A stretch of 64,000 nt of DNA from Microstegium vimineum (lineage: Eukaryota; Streptophyta; Magnoliopsida; Poales; Poaceae), in contig CM039141.1 in assembly GCA_022036555.1 (NCBI GenBank), positions 4,933,773-4,997,772 on the forward strand. The letters run 5' to 3'. The notes below the pieces were generated by a model. The model saw nothing but the letters and a program-made list of their open reading frames with translations, did no database searches and was not told where the DNA came from. Made by a program: the position numbers and the translations under genes. Below are positions 23,240 to 34,168 of the stretch, in pieces (the first letter of the stretch is position 1; each line of letters opens with the position of its first letter).

Positions 23240-25312
23240 CTATGCGTCTACCCAAATACTAGGGTAATATTTCTTCAAGTATTTACCGTTGATTGCCCTA
23301 GAAAATGCAACTCCTTCGAGAGTCTCCAAAATATAAGCATTGCCAGGAGCAGACTGTTTTATCCGATAATGACCTTCCCAATTAGGAGACCATTTTCCAA
23401 ACTTAAAACTCTTAGTCCCAATCGGTAAAATCAACTTTCATACCAGATTGTCATCGGCAAACTCCTTTACCTTTACTTTCTTGTCATACCATCTAGCAAC
23501 CCTCTTCTTATTCTCCTCAACGCTAATCAATGCCCTCAACCGATGACCTGCTAAGTCCTCTAACTCGTCTTTCATCAAAGTAGCATAATCATCGGTTGTC
23601 AATTGATCTTGAAAAGATAATCGCCTAGAGCCAGTTTTAATTTCCCAAGGCAGGACAGCATCGTGTCCATAGACCAACTGATACGGCGAGACTTTGGTTG
23701 CACCATGACAAGCCATCCGATACGACCATAAGGCTTCGTTTAACACCACATGCCACCTTTTAGGGTTCTCTTCAATTTTGTGTTTGATAAGTTTAATAAC
23801 CCCCTTATTAGTCGCTTCAGCCTGACCGTTGGCTTGAGCATAATAAGGAGAAGAATTCAATACCTTGAACCCCATACTAGCAGCAAATTCATCAAACTCT
23901 CCCGATGTGAACATGGTTCCTTGATCGGTAGTAATAGTTTGAGGAATACCGAATCGGTAAACAATGTGTTCTTTAACAAAATCCACCATGTTTGCCGATG
24001 TTACCTTATTCAAAGGAATCGCCTCCACCCATTTCGTGAAGTAATCGGTAACGACCAGTATAAACTTATGCCCCTTACTTGATGGTGGATAAATCTGGCT
24101 GATGAGATCAATAGCCCACCCTCTGAACGACCAAGGCTTGATTATAGGATTCATTGCCGATGCAGGTGCCCTCTGTACGTTACTAAACTTCTGACAATCT
24201 TGGCACCCTTTGAAATAGTTGAAGCAATCTTCAAGGATTGTCGACCAATAATATTCATTCCGCCTGATCATCCACTTCATCTTGAACGCCGATTGATGTG
24301 CTCCACACACACCTTCATGGATTTCACCCATCAACTCCTTCGATTCTTCTTTATTAAGGCATCTGAGCAAAACTCCATCAATCGTCCGATAATACAATTC
24401 ATCATCAAGGAGCACATACTTAGTGGCTTGGAACCTTAGGCGCCTTTCAACTTTCTTAGACGGATCCCTTAAGTAATCGGCAATCTCTTTTTCCCAGTCA
24501 TCGGCAACTGCTACCGATGTTACGGCTTCTTGAATCGGCTGATACCCTGAAGCATTCTGTGCTAACCGATTGGCCTCTTCATTATGCAATCTAGGAATAT
24601 GCTCAAGGTGGTACTCTTTGAACTCTTTTAATAATTGCAAACACCTCTCATGGGTTGCAATTAAAGCTTCACTTCGACATTCATACGTCTCAATCAACTG
24701 GTTGATCACCAACATAGAATCACCGAAGATTTCAACAGCATCGGCACGTACTTCCTTGAGTAATTCCAACCCCTTAAGTAAAGCTTGATACTCAGCCTGA
24801 TTGTTTGTTGAAGTAGCAACAATTGGCAACGAAATTTCATACTTCCGTCCTCGGGGTGAAATTAAGAGAATATCGATACCTGCTCCGTCCTTGCATGTAG
24901 ACCCATCAAAGAACAAAGTCCAAGGAGCAATCTCCGCAGAGCTTACAACATTGCGATGCTGAGTAACAAAATCGGCCATCACTTGACCTTTAACTGCCTT
25001 AGCCGATTCATACCTTAAATCAAACTCTGAAAGTGCCAGAATCCATTTGCCGATTCTTCCACTTAATATCGACATCGACAGCATATACTTAACCACATTA
25101 TCTTTGCAGATAACAGTGCATTCAGCCGTCAACAAATAATGCCTCAATTTCGTACAAGAGAAATACAAACATAAGCATAATCTCTCTATGGCCGAATATC
25201 TGGCTTCAGCATCCACCAACCTTCTGCTCAGATAATATATCACACGTTCCTTTCCTTCAAATTCTTGAATTAAAGCCGATCCAATAACATCGTCATCGGC
25301 AGACAAATACAA
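23240..25312 (-). pseudogene. Tat element pol: RNase H, second RNase H, integrase
   Basis: On the minus strand an open frame of about 620 codons (23438-25312) encodes the reverse-transcriptase-linked RNase H (SADDDVIGSALIQEF, YSAIERLCL). A second, archaeal-type RNase H follows (LFFDGSTCKDGAGI, NNQAEYQALLKGL, IFGDSMLVI); this duplication is typical of Tat. Integrase comes next, with its zinc finger (C-x2-C in GCQDCQK) and the DDE core: D in AIDLIS, D in TTDQGT, E in NGQAEATNK. A single stop at 23435-23437 separates this from the integrase C-terminal part (23240-23434, KFGKWSPNWEGHYRI). The read of that stop as TGA suggests a changed tryptophan codon. An upstream stop (TAG) also separates this frame from reverse transcriptase. 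Confidence 0.92.
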
Positions 25313-25330
25313 TCTAAAAGGCTTCCCGTG

Positions 25331-26260
25331 CTAAGGTGGAACCAAGACTGGAGGGTTTTTCAGATATTTTTTGATCTCCTCCAAGGCTAACCGTTGTTCT
25401 TCTTTCCATGCAAACTCTTGATCGGCTTTCAGCTTTAATAATGGACTAAAAGACTTAATCTTACCAGACAAGTTAGATATAAATCTTCTAATGAAATTAA
25501 TCTTGCCAATCAAGGACTGCAACTCAGTCTTGTTTGTAGGAGCAACCACTTTGTTAATTGTGTCAATGGATTTTCTGTTGATCTCGATGCCTCTTTGATG
25601 CACCATGAAACCCAGAAATTGACCTGCCGATACACCAAACGCACACTTGTTAGGATTCATCTTCAGTCCGTGCTCTCTTGTGCATTCCAATATTTTATGC
25701 AAATCGGCAAGATGCTTCTCAAAATTTCCAGACTTAACCACCACGTCATCAATATAGATTTCGACTATCGTGCCGATATATTTATGAAAGATGAAATTCA
25801 TTGCTCTCTGATAAGTAGCACCGGCATTCTTCAAGCCAAAAGTCATGACCACCCATTCAAATAAACCGGCAGTCTTGGGGATGTCTTCCTCAGCCATGAA
25901 TATTTGATTATATCCAGCATTACCATCCATGAAGCTAATGATTTGATGTCCAGCAGCAGCATTAATCAGCAGATCGGCAACGGGCATCGGATAGCCATCC
26001 ATCGGCGTGGCCTTGTTGAGATTCCTGAAATCAATACAAACACGAAGTTTTCTATTCTTTTTATACACAGGAACCACATTAGAAATCCATTCGGCATATC
26101 GACATTGCCGAATGAATCCAGCTTTGATTAACTTTGTAATCTCAGCCTTGATGTCGGGTAGAATAGTAGGATTGCATCGGCGCGCAGGTTGCCGATGTGG
26201 TTGGAAACCAGACTTGATGGGGAACCGATGTTCGACTATCGATCGGTCTAAACCAGGCAT
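25331..26260 (-). pseudogene. Tat element pol: reverse transcriptase
   Basis: The minus-strand frame of about 309 codons carries the Ty3/gypsy reverse transcriptase blocks: VCIDFRNLNKATPMDGYPMP, GYNQIFMAEED, FGLKNAGATYQRAMN and the catalytic YIDDVVVKS. Later come LGFMVHQRGIEIN and the thumb/connection region ending LVPP. It is separated from RNase H by a TAG stop that fits a CAG-to-TAG change. The upstream link to protease (26261-26454) is not open in a single frame. Confidence 0.93.
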
Positions 26261-26454
26261 CTCTGTATAATCCCAAGCAAAACAATCTTTATATTCCTTT
26301 AATAAAATGGTTAACTGTTGTTTACATTAGGAATCTAACTTAGCACTAATAAAAGTAGGCCTAGGTTTACTACCATCGCCGATGTCGATCTCAAATAAAT
26401 CATCGGCGGATGTGAAGCCCTGTCCCAGTTTTCCATCATCAGCGAACCGATCCA

Positions 26455-27375
26455 TTAAAACTCTTCTTCAGGACCAACTGCTTGGATCGGTTTAATACGG
26501 TAATTGACAACTTTGAGGAACTCCTTGTCCCAAGCTTCACCGGATATGCACCTGGTCTGCTCATAAGTTTCCGATTCTGCCGATGCAACAGTAGATGGGG
26601 CTTCACTTCGGACGACTTCAATTCTGTCCCCGATCCACTGTACAAGACTCCGATGCATAGTAGAAGGGACACAACAATTGGCATGGATCCAATCCCTTCC
26701 GAGGAGCAAGTTGTAAGTGCCTTTGCCACTGATCACGAAAAATGTCGTCGGCAAAGTTTTACTGCCGATGGTTAATTCAACACATACGACTCCCATGGCT
26801 GTCGACACGTTGCCTTCAAAGTCCTTGAGCTTCATGTCCGTCTTGATTAAGTCTTGGTCGCCCTTCCCAAGTTTTTTGAACACGGTATACGGCATTATGT
26901 TTATTGATGCCCCACCATCCACCAGCATCTTTGTCATAGGATGTCCATCCACTTTACCCTTAACGAACAGAGCCCTTAGGTGCTGCCTTTCATCATCGGC
27001 AAGCTTCTCAAAGACAGCCGCCATCGGATCCAGGACCAATTGCGTCATCTCTGCAGTTTCTTCATCATCGCTGACGGGCGCCATGAACTCCATCGGCAAT
27101 ATGACGACCATATTGATTTCTGCCGATGGATCCCTGTCCTTGCGCTTCGGCCTCCACTGCTTTTCCCTTGAAGGAGTTTCACTGTCATATAGGTCGCCTT
27201 GGCGTTCGCGCTGGATTCTCCTCTTCTGAGTCTTTGTTAGACCCTTAGGGCACCATTGGGGAATTTTAATTTTCCAGACAGGCTGGTGCGGCCTTCCATT
27301 GCTGGTATTGACACCACTCCTGATGTTTGGGTCTCTGGAGAGTATTTCTTCATCAGGCACCCTTGCGTTGGCCAT
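26455..27375 (-). pseudogene. Tat element protease and gag-pol linker
   Basis: This minus-strand frame holds the retropepsin active-site region LVDGGASINIMP (a D-G-G variant of the usual D-S/T-G) and the downstream LLLGRDWIH block. Together these mark the aspartic protease that processes the polyprotein. The N-terminal part is charged linker (KRRIQRERQGD). Confidence 0.85.
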
Positions 27376-27639
27376 TTCCTCAAGCTCCTCTTGATCAACA
27401 CGTCTGTCAAGCCTGTTATGGGCACTAAGCTTGCCCCCCAGTCGGTCATGCGCCGACCTCTTCTCTCTGAGCGGCTTGGCATACCTGGATGTCCGATCAT
27501 CAAAACAAGGTTTCTTACCTGACCGATCGGCGGTGTAGTACCCACTGCATTCGGGACAATTATCGACAGTAGGAAGCTTGATGCCTTCTTCCCAACAGTG
27601 AACGAAGAAGGGACACTTCCAGTGGTCCTTATGCCGAAG

Positions 27640-30139
27640 TCATTCCTGGTGCTCTTCTTCTTCTTGCCGATATCGCTCTTCACGTGATTGTCGATAGTCT
27701 CTCCTTGGCTGCTTATGTGTGATTATAACACCAGGAGCCCTATTGGCACTGCTACCTTCATCGGCAACTCTCTTGCCTTTTCTGTCATCGGCAAACCTCC
27801 TTTCGTCGTGCTCAGTTACTTGATGGTTGGGGTCTACCGATGCACTCTTCCTGGCAGCTTCCGATGTCAGCACTTTGGTTTTTCCACTGGTTTCCACCAT
27901 ATTATTTGGAAACGGGTGCTGATCAATCTTCATCGGTTTCTGGACTTTAGAATTTTCAAATTTGATGCGTCCAGATTCAATCTCTGACTGCAATTGCTGC
28001 CTGAATACCTTGCAGTCATTGGTACTGTGAGAAGTCACATTATGCCATTTACAGTACCTGATTCTCTTGAGCTCTTCGGCCGATGGAATTACTTGGTTGG
28101 GCGCCAACTTGATTCGCCCTTCTTGAAGTAATAAGTCAAACATCCTATCGGCCTTGGTGATGTCAAAGGTGAACCTTTCGGTTTCTTTCTGGCCGAACGG
28201 ACAAGACACAGATTTCTTATCCTTCACCCATTCAGTCGCACCGATGCTTAGCTCTTCATCTGACCCAGAATCTTCTTCTTGCCCAATGAAGGTCACCTTC
28301 TTGTTCCAAGTCTTCCTGGGTTCAAAGGTTTTGATATCTTGATCGGCAATCCTTTGCACCAGATGACTTAGGCTTTCCAATTCTTGAGACACGTACTTGT
28401 CCTTGATGTGCGGCAGTAATCCTTGGAAGGCCAAATCTGCCAGTTACCGATCATCAAGTACCAGGTTGTAGCACTTGTTCTTCACGTCCCGCAGCCTCTG
28501 AACAAAGTTCTCTACCGATTCGTCATTGCGTTGCCTCAATTTGACCAAATCGGTAAGCTTCTTTTCATGTATGCCAGCGAAGAAGTATTTGTGAAACTGC
28601 CTCTCTAGATTGGCCCATGTGATTACAAAGTTTGGGGCAATGATATAAATCATGTGAACGCTGATCCAGACAATGATGATGAAAACAATCTCACCCTGAG
28701 TTCTTCTCTGCTGGCAGCTTCTCCACACTGGATAATGAAGCGGTTGATGTGCTCCATTGTTGATGTGTCGTCTTGGCCGGATAACTTGGTAAAACCAGGC
28801 ACTTTGTACCGATTTGGGAGAGGAATCAAGTCATATGCTGGAGGATACGGAGTTCGATAAGAATATGTATTGACTTTGGGTTTAATGTCGAATTGTTCTT
28901 TCATAACTTCGGCGATCTTATCGGTCCAATATGCATCCTGCTCTTGCCGACTCATTGGCTGGTTGTTGACTGATGGAGCCGGCTGATGCGCCTCTTGAAG
29001 ATGATGCGGAGTAGTCACGGACGCAGCACCAGTCATCTGAACATTATGCATCGGTTGATTTACCGATGGATAGTTTTGCACACTTAGCAGATTAGGTTGA
29101 GTCATCGTATTCATCGGTTGCTGTACCGATGGTCCGCTCTGAGTGTTTGTTGGGCTTCCATAATGATACATTAACACACCAGACTATTGAGCTGGCGGCT
29201 GGTTAGCCCATCCAGGATTATAAATCATCGGCATATGACTTACCGATGGCTGATAGCTAACTGGAGCGTGTTGCTCTTATATCCTGGAGCAATCAATCAT
29301 CAGATTACCTTGGGGAACTAGCACTCTGACTTGAGGATTCGCAACCATAGGTTGGCTTCCAGCTGTTGTAGCGTGTTGCATCGGTATAGGGCTTGCCGAT
29401 GGTGGCATCAGAGGTATTTTAGGGATCACTTAAAAATCTTCTGATGGCACTTGCACAGTTGGAGAGGACGCAGAGTAATGCATCATAGGGGCCACCGGCT
29501 GTGATTGCGTTGCCGATGCCATAGAGCCCTTCCAAGCTGAGCTATCTTCCCGCAACAGATTGGAACCAGCAGATAGATTTGGAAGCATACCGTATCCCCA
29601 CCAGTTAGTGAGAGCTGATTGACTCTGGATAACAGGTCCTAAAATTGCCAACGCCACTGGATCTGTATGGAGCTTGGTGACGCTGTCAGGGCTCGTCTTG
29701 GCGGTGTAGCCACATCGGCAGACGGTTCCACAGGAGTAGAAGACGTCATTGGGGCTGCCGATGGGCTTATAGATGCCGATCCAGGTTGATGATACGCTGG
29801 ACCAACATATTGAGGTGCATGTCCTTCTTTGAATGATTGCATCACAGCATTGTACACAGTATTGGACAGCACGCTGGAGTGGCTAATTAACGCTTGATTT
29901 AGAGCAGAATTAACCATCTCTTGTAACTTACCAGGATTGGCGTCATACGTGACCTGCCGTGGCAACGACGGATCTTGCTTCTGGATTGCTTCGCCGCTCC
30001 TGCTTAGGCTGAAGGATTTCAGATATAATTGCTTGTATTCCTCCATAGCCCGCTCCGTGGCCAGCTTCTGATCGTCTTTTAGATCGGCCTCGAAGACTTC
30101 AATGACGTTCCTCTAGTTAACGTCGGCGTTATCACCCAT
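27640..30139 (-). pseudogene. Tat element gag, interrupted
   Basis: The likely start is the ATG at 30137-30139 (MGDNADVN), about 50 bp inside the 5' LTR, with an in-frame TAG right after. Recognisable parts are RAMEEYKQLYLK, a Pro/Gln-rich region, the retrotransposon gag core (YKVPGFTKLSGQDDTSTMEH, then LERQFHKYFFAGIHEKKLTD and LVKLRQRNDESVENFV), and a zinc-knuckle-like YCKWHNVTSHSTNDC. The reading frame is broken several times between 28434 and 29640. Confidence 0.85.
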
Positions 30140-30190
30140 GATAGATGTGTAATTTATATAATCGAGTCCCACCGAGCGTGTCAAAAGAGG

Positions 30191-31300
30191 TGTTGACACA
30201 AAAAACGTCAGGATCTGCGAACACCTCGGGCTTATACCCAAAATTCGATATCCGGAGGCGTGCCAGTCGATTTGACCAGTTGATCGACAAGGACGATAAC
30301 TAGAACAAGATTCAATCAAGACAACGGCGATGCGTTCGGATGCCGAGATTGATACTTGATCAGGATAACTAGAGCAGAGCTGAACGAGACAACGGCGATG
30401 CGCCCGGATGTCAAAGCTCAGAGGTACTCCCACGCGGAACTTACAAGGATTTGACGGAGATCAAGGTGATGCAGCCCGTCGAAGCTTGAAGAACTCGTAA
30501 ATAAGATAAAACTAATGCAATAAAGGGTAAATTGCGATAAAAGTAGAATAAGAATAAATTGGTTTGTTTTTTATATTGGATTGATCTTTTACACGCAGCC
30601 TTTGGGTACATATTTATACTCCCGTATGAAGAGTTGTACAAAGACACGACTCGTATCTTTTCTAAAACAAACTCCTAACTTTAAGGAAACTTGACCCGCG
30701 TAGGAGTCGGATCTAAAATAACAATATTATTTTCCTAAACAAACACGTCTATTCCAAAGGAAAACAAACGACTCATGCAAGAGTCAGACTCAAACTACTA
30801 TAATAATACTGGTATGAAGTCACCAGTTTCCTTATGTCTTTGCTTCGATGAAAACTTTCCATCGGCAGACTCCTTCAATCCACAACTTCCTTCTTTTAGC
30901 ATCATCTATCCCTTGCTGACATCAACCGCTAAGTCACCCTATGCCCATCGGCACTCCCTGCCCATCGGCATCGGCAATACTTTTCGATCGGCAACCTTGT
31001 ACTGGCAACCTTCTATCGGCATCGGCAACATCTCCTCATCGGCAATCGGCATCAGCAGCTTTACAGCTTAGGCGACTTAACTTCACTAACTCTTGTCGGC
31101 AAGAATCATCCAGCTTCCATCGGCAACAATTATGCAACTTTCATCGGCAACAAACTTATCTTTCCTGCAGCATTCTCCCTTTTCGGCAAATTCAACTGAT
31201 AACTTTCCGATGGCAAATTCAACTGATAACTTTCCGATGCCGATAAAAAACAGCCACAAGTCTTAATTCATTTGACACGTGCCGAAAAACGGTGTCAACA
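30191..31300 (-). repeat. 5' LTR of the Tat element
   Basis: The LTR is 1110 bp, the promoter-side repeat for the minus-strand gag-pol. It carries 15 copies of TCGGCA/TGCCGA in its promoter-proximal half. It differs from the other LTR by a short internal duplication near 31190-31240 (AATTCAACTGATAACTTTCC twice) plus scattered substitutions. Confidence 0.95.
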
Positions 31301-31622
31301 CCGTCAGACGAGAAACACTTCAAAATTTTCGTAAGTGTTCATATTTTCAGTTTTTGACAATTGTTCATCATTTTTAACTTGTCATAATTCAATTATTAGT
31401 TATCATAAATCATTTTAACAGCTTATTTTAACTGAATAAGTCGTTGGAATCACAATATTCGCGCCGCTCCCGTGCCGTCTCTTAGATCGGGTCGTGTCCG
31501 TGCCATGCCACGTGCCTAAGTGACGGCCCAGGCACGGCCGATTCACCGTGCCGTACCGTGCTCCGGCCAGGCCAAAACACCGTGTCATGGATCGTACCGC
31601 CATGGACAAGTATAGGTCAGAG

Positions 31623-33293
31623 TCAGGACTCACATCACCTCACACACATTCTTCTTTATTTTCTGGTGTTTTTGTTACAGATAACAGCTTTGGATATGTG
31701 TCATCGTCTTTTGGAGTGACTGGCACGATTTGCTTACTACTACTAGCACCACTACATGCATACCGTCGTCCCTGCAGGTCAGTTAAGTCAAAGCGTCAGG
31801 CTTTCAGTACTCTGTAGACGAATGAAACATAACGAATGTGATCGACTTGGAGAGAAAGAGCTAGTAATTAATATGTGGTCAGAACTCAGAAGCGTCATGC
31901 TGATTGCTGGTATTAGCGTCTTTCCTTTTCAGCTGTCGCCACTGTCGATCTTATTCTCTTCTTTTATGCGTGACACGTACGAGTGCATGGGCGTGAATGA
32001 GATAGCTGAAAACGGCCGGTGGCCACTAGGATGAAGGCAGATGTGTAGTGCCCGATAATTAAGGTCAACTGTGTTCATCATGCGGTTTTGGTTTCTAAAA
32101 AAGGAATCAAGTTGATGTAAGCTACTAGAGGCCGGGTCTTCATCATTCATTCTGACCCTTGGGGTACCTGAACGAGTGGTTCGAAATTAAACAAGCACTG
32201 TGCTAATGAAGTGCTGAATCATGCATGCAGCATGTGTGGATTCTGCACATTATCAATAATCACCCTTTTTTTCTGAGGGGAGATCGAGGGAATCTTCAAC
32301 TTTCAGGTTCAGGATCAGTGAGTGTTTGCACTGATGGGTTACGTTTCTGATGGATCGGAGTGCATGCTATGCTGGGGTTAATTAGCTAGGCAGCATGATG
32401 GAGCTCAGGAGATCGATGCAGAGATCGATAGATGATGATTGCATTATCGCTGGTGCCAACCTGCATAGCAGCGTATACTAGTTGGAGTGGCAGCATGGCG
32501 TTGAGAAATGCTCCTGCTAGTTGCTACATACATATCGCCAGACCTTCAGATCGATCTGCTTGTACCTGAAACTCATAGGTGCGTTAATTAATGCCGTTGA
32601 GATTTTCGAAGTGGATTGATGTCCTACCAAAAAAGAGGATAGATAGAATCCAGCAACTGTCGTCGGTGAGGAATGAGGATATGCATGCATCTCATCGCCT
32701 GCCATTCCTTCAGCTACTATCAAGGAAACTAGCTGATGAGCACCCACCTAGCAACTCGGAATCAACCTGAAAGAAATGTTTTCTGAAAAAGAAAAACTCA
32801 TGGACCGCGCGTATTACTCGTGGCTCTGTGCAAGCCCAACATAAGCCTCCGTACGGTCCTCATCCATGGCGGGGAGGGGTCCCACCGCAGCCCATGAGCC
32901 GAAACGTTCCATCGATAGAAGCCCATGTTTACTGCCGCAGCCCCCACACACAGGGGATCAGGCAGGCTATACCGAAGGGGCCCAAATGTAGCATGCTTTC
33001 CAGTGGGCCTCGGTCCCACGGGCCAGAGCAGTTCCGTATGCTCCCACTGCGGGCCTTGTTGCATCGGCGGACCTCTCCGCCGCCGCCGAAGCTTCACTCG
33101 ACTGTACTGGAGCGTCAAATCGAACACACGACAGGACCCCTCGTTTCTTCGAAGTATCGTCGAGACCGCGGTGCAGATAGGTCCAAGCGAAGCCACACGC
33201 CGTTCATCCGCCGTGATCCCATCCGATGCGACCCTTCCAGGACGACTAACGGTGGAAAAAACGGCGACCGAAGAGGAGGAATCGAACGAAGCA
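31623..33293. other. Gene-poor intergenic region
   Basis: About 1.7 kb has no reading frame that I can link to a family. Several open frames exist near 32800-33300, but they are GC-driven and lack splice or domain support. No repeat structure is evident. Confidence 0.4.
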
Positions 33294-33301
33294 GGTGCGA
33301 A

Positions 33302-34160
33302 TCAAGATGTCAACGGGAATTCCCCGTCGGGGAATGCGTCCGTCCCCGTCCCCACAGGAGGAAAAAATCCCCATCGGGATCCCCGTCTCCGCATTAGTTT
33401 ATTAAAATTTAGGATAAATTCATTGTCATTCGATACTATATTAGAGTACGCCATGAATCAAGATCCAGAAAGTAAGAAGCAGCTATCTAAAGGAAAAAAA
33501 TTCATAGCAGTTGTAACAATTCAGTCTTGATTTGAAGCTCATTGTCTACCAGCTTTAAGAAGACATTGCTAGCTTTGGAGACGCACACTGCTGTAGAAGG
33601 GTGACACGTGCTGTTGCTGTTGTGGGTGGACATGCACATGTCTGGCTTGCTGCTCTTCTAGAGCACGCGCAGGCATGCCGCAGGCTGCAGGTGTCCATGG
33701 GATCCATGCGTGGATGCCCTGCTGCCGATGGGGAACCAAGCACGGATGCGCTGCTATTGTTGTAGGGTCGCGCCACCGCTGGAGCTGCACATACGGACAC
33801 CTTGTAGACTGCGGTGGTGGCGAGCATCTGGAACCTGGCGGCGGAGAGGAGCGGTGGGGACGAATGAGAAAATGGTGGACATATTGTAGAATTAGGGTTA
33901 TTGGTGTTATATACTCAAGCAACATTGGACTTTCATGGCCTGGATGAGCCACCAGAAAATAGCAAAGCCTATGCATAAACGGGGCGGGGAGCAGGTATCG
34001 GGTTCGGGGAATGCTCTCCCATCCCCGTCCCCGTCAGACCCGACAGGGAACGTTTTTCCTCCATTTAGATCCTCATGGGATAAATTTATCCTCATCCTCG
34101 CCTTCTAATAGGGGAATTTCCCGCGGGGAATCGGGGATCGGGTCCCCATTACCATCTTTA
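33302..34160. mobile_element. Non-autonomous hAT-like transposon, 859 bp
   Basis: The ends TCAAGATGTCAACGGG and the reverse complement of the right end (TAAAGATGGTAATGGGG) are matching terminal inverted repeats. They are flanked by 8-bp duplications GGTGCGAA (33294-33301) and GATGCGAA (34161-34168), with one mismatch. Both subterminal regions are rich in CCCCGTCCCCGTC-type repeats. No transposase is encoded. Confidence 0.75.
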
Positions 34161-34168
34161 GATGCGAA

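Larger units (their letters stand above)
18325..31300 (-). mobile_element. Tat-lineage Ty3/gypsy LTR retrotransposon, 13.0 kb, with antisense gene
   Basis: Two LTRs, both starting TGTTGACAC and ending GTGTCAACA, bound the element. The 5-bp target duplication CCGTC (18320-18324 and 31301-31305) is perfect. The coding strand is minus. The order gag, protease, reverse transcriptase, RNase H, a second RNase H, integrase is that of Ty3/gypsy. The second RNase H and the extra gene between integrase and 3' LTR mark the Tat lineage (Grande/Retand/RIRE2-like). The purine-rich tract GGGAGG (minus strand, about 19415) lies next to the 3' LTR as a polypurine tract should. I could not name the primer tRNA. 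The open frames are interrupted by stops, so this copy is unlikely to be autonomous. Confidence 0.93.
18205..31614. mobile_element. Non-autonomous hAT-like DNA transposon, split by the nested LTR retrotransposon
   Basis: The host element consists of 18205-18324 and 31306-31614, about 430 bp without the insert. It is flanked by the 8-bp direct repeat GGTCAGAG (18197-18204 and 31615-31622), the duplication size of hAT transposons. The subterminal DNA on both sides is GC-rich and packed with repeats of CGTGCC/GTGCCGTGCC. The terminal inverted repeats are short and imperfect (TATAGATGGCC-like against TATACTTGTCC-like, offset by 2 bp), so superfamily assignment rests mainly on the 8-bp duplication and composition. 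Confidence 0.6.

Noticed and set aside
30140..30190. Primer-binding site just inside the 5' LTR
   Set aside because: The sequence after the LTR (minus strand CCTCTTTTGACACGC) did not match a tRNA 3' end that I could name with confidence.
32798..33530. Three long overlapping open frames (130-200 codons) on both strands
   Set aside because: Composition is low-complexity and Arg/Pro-rich, there is no family resemblance, and they run into the hAT-like element at 33302.
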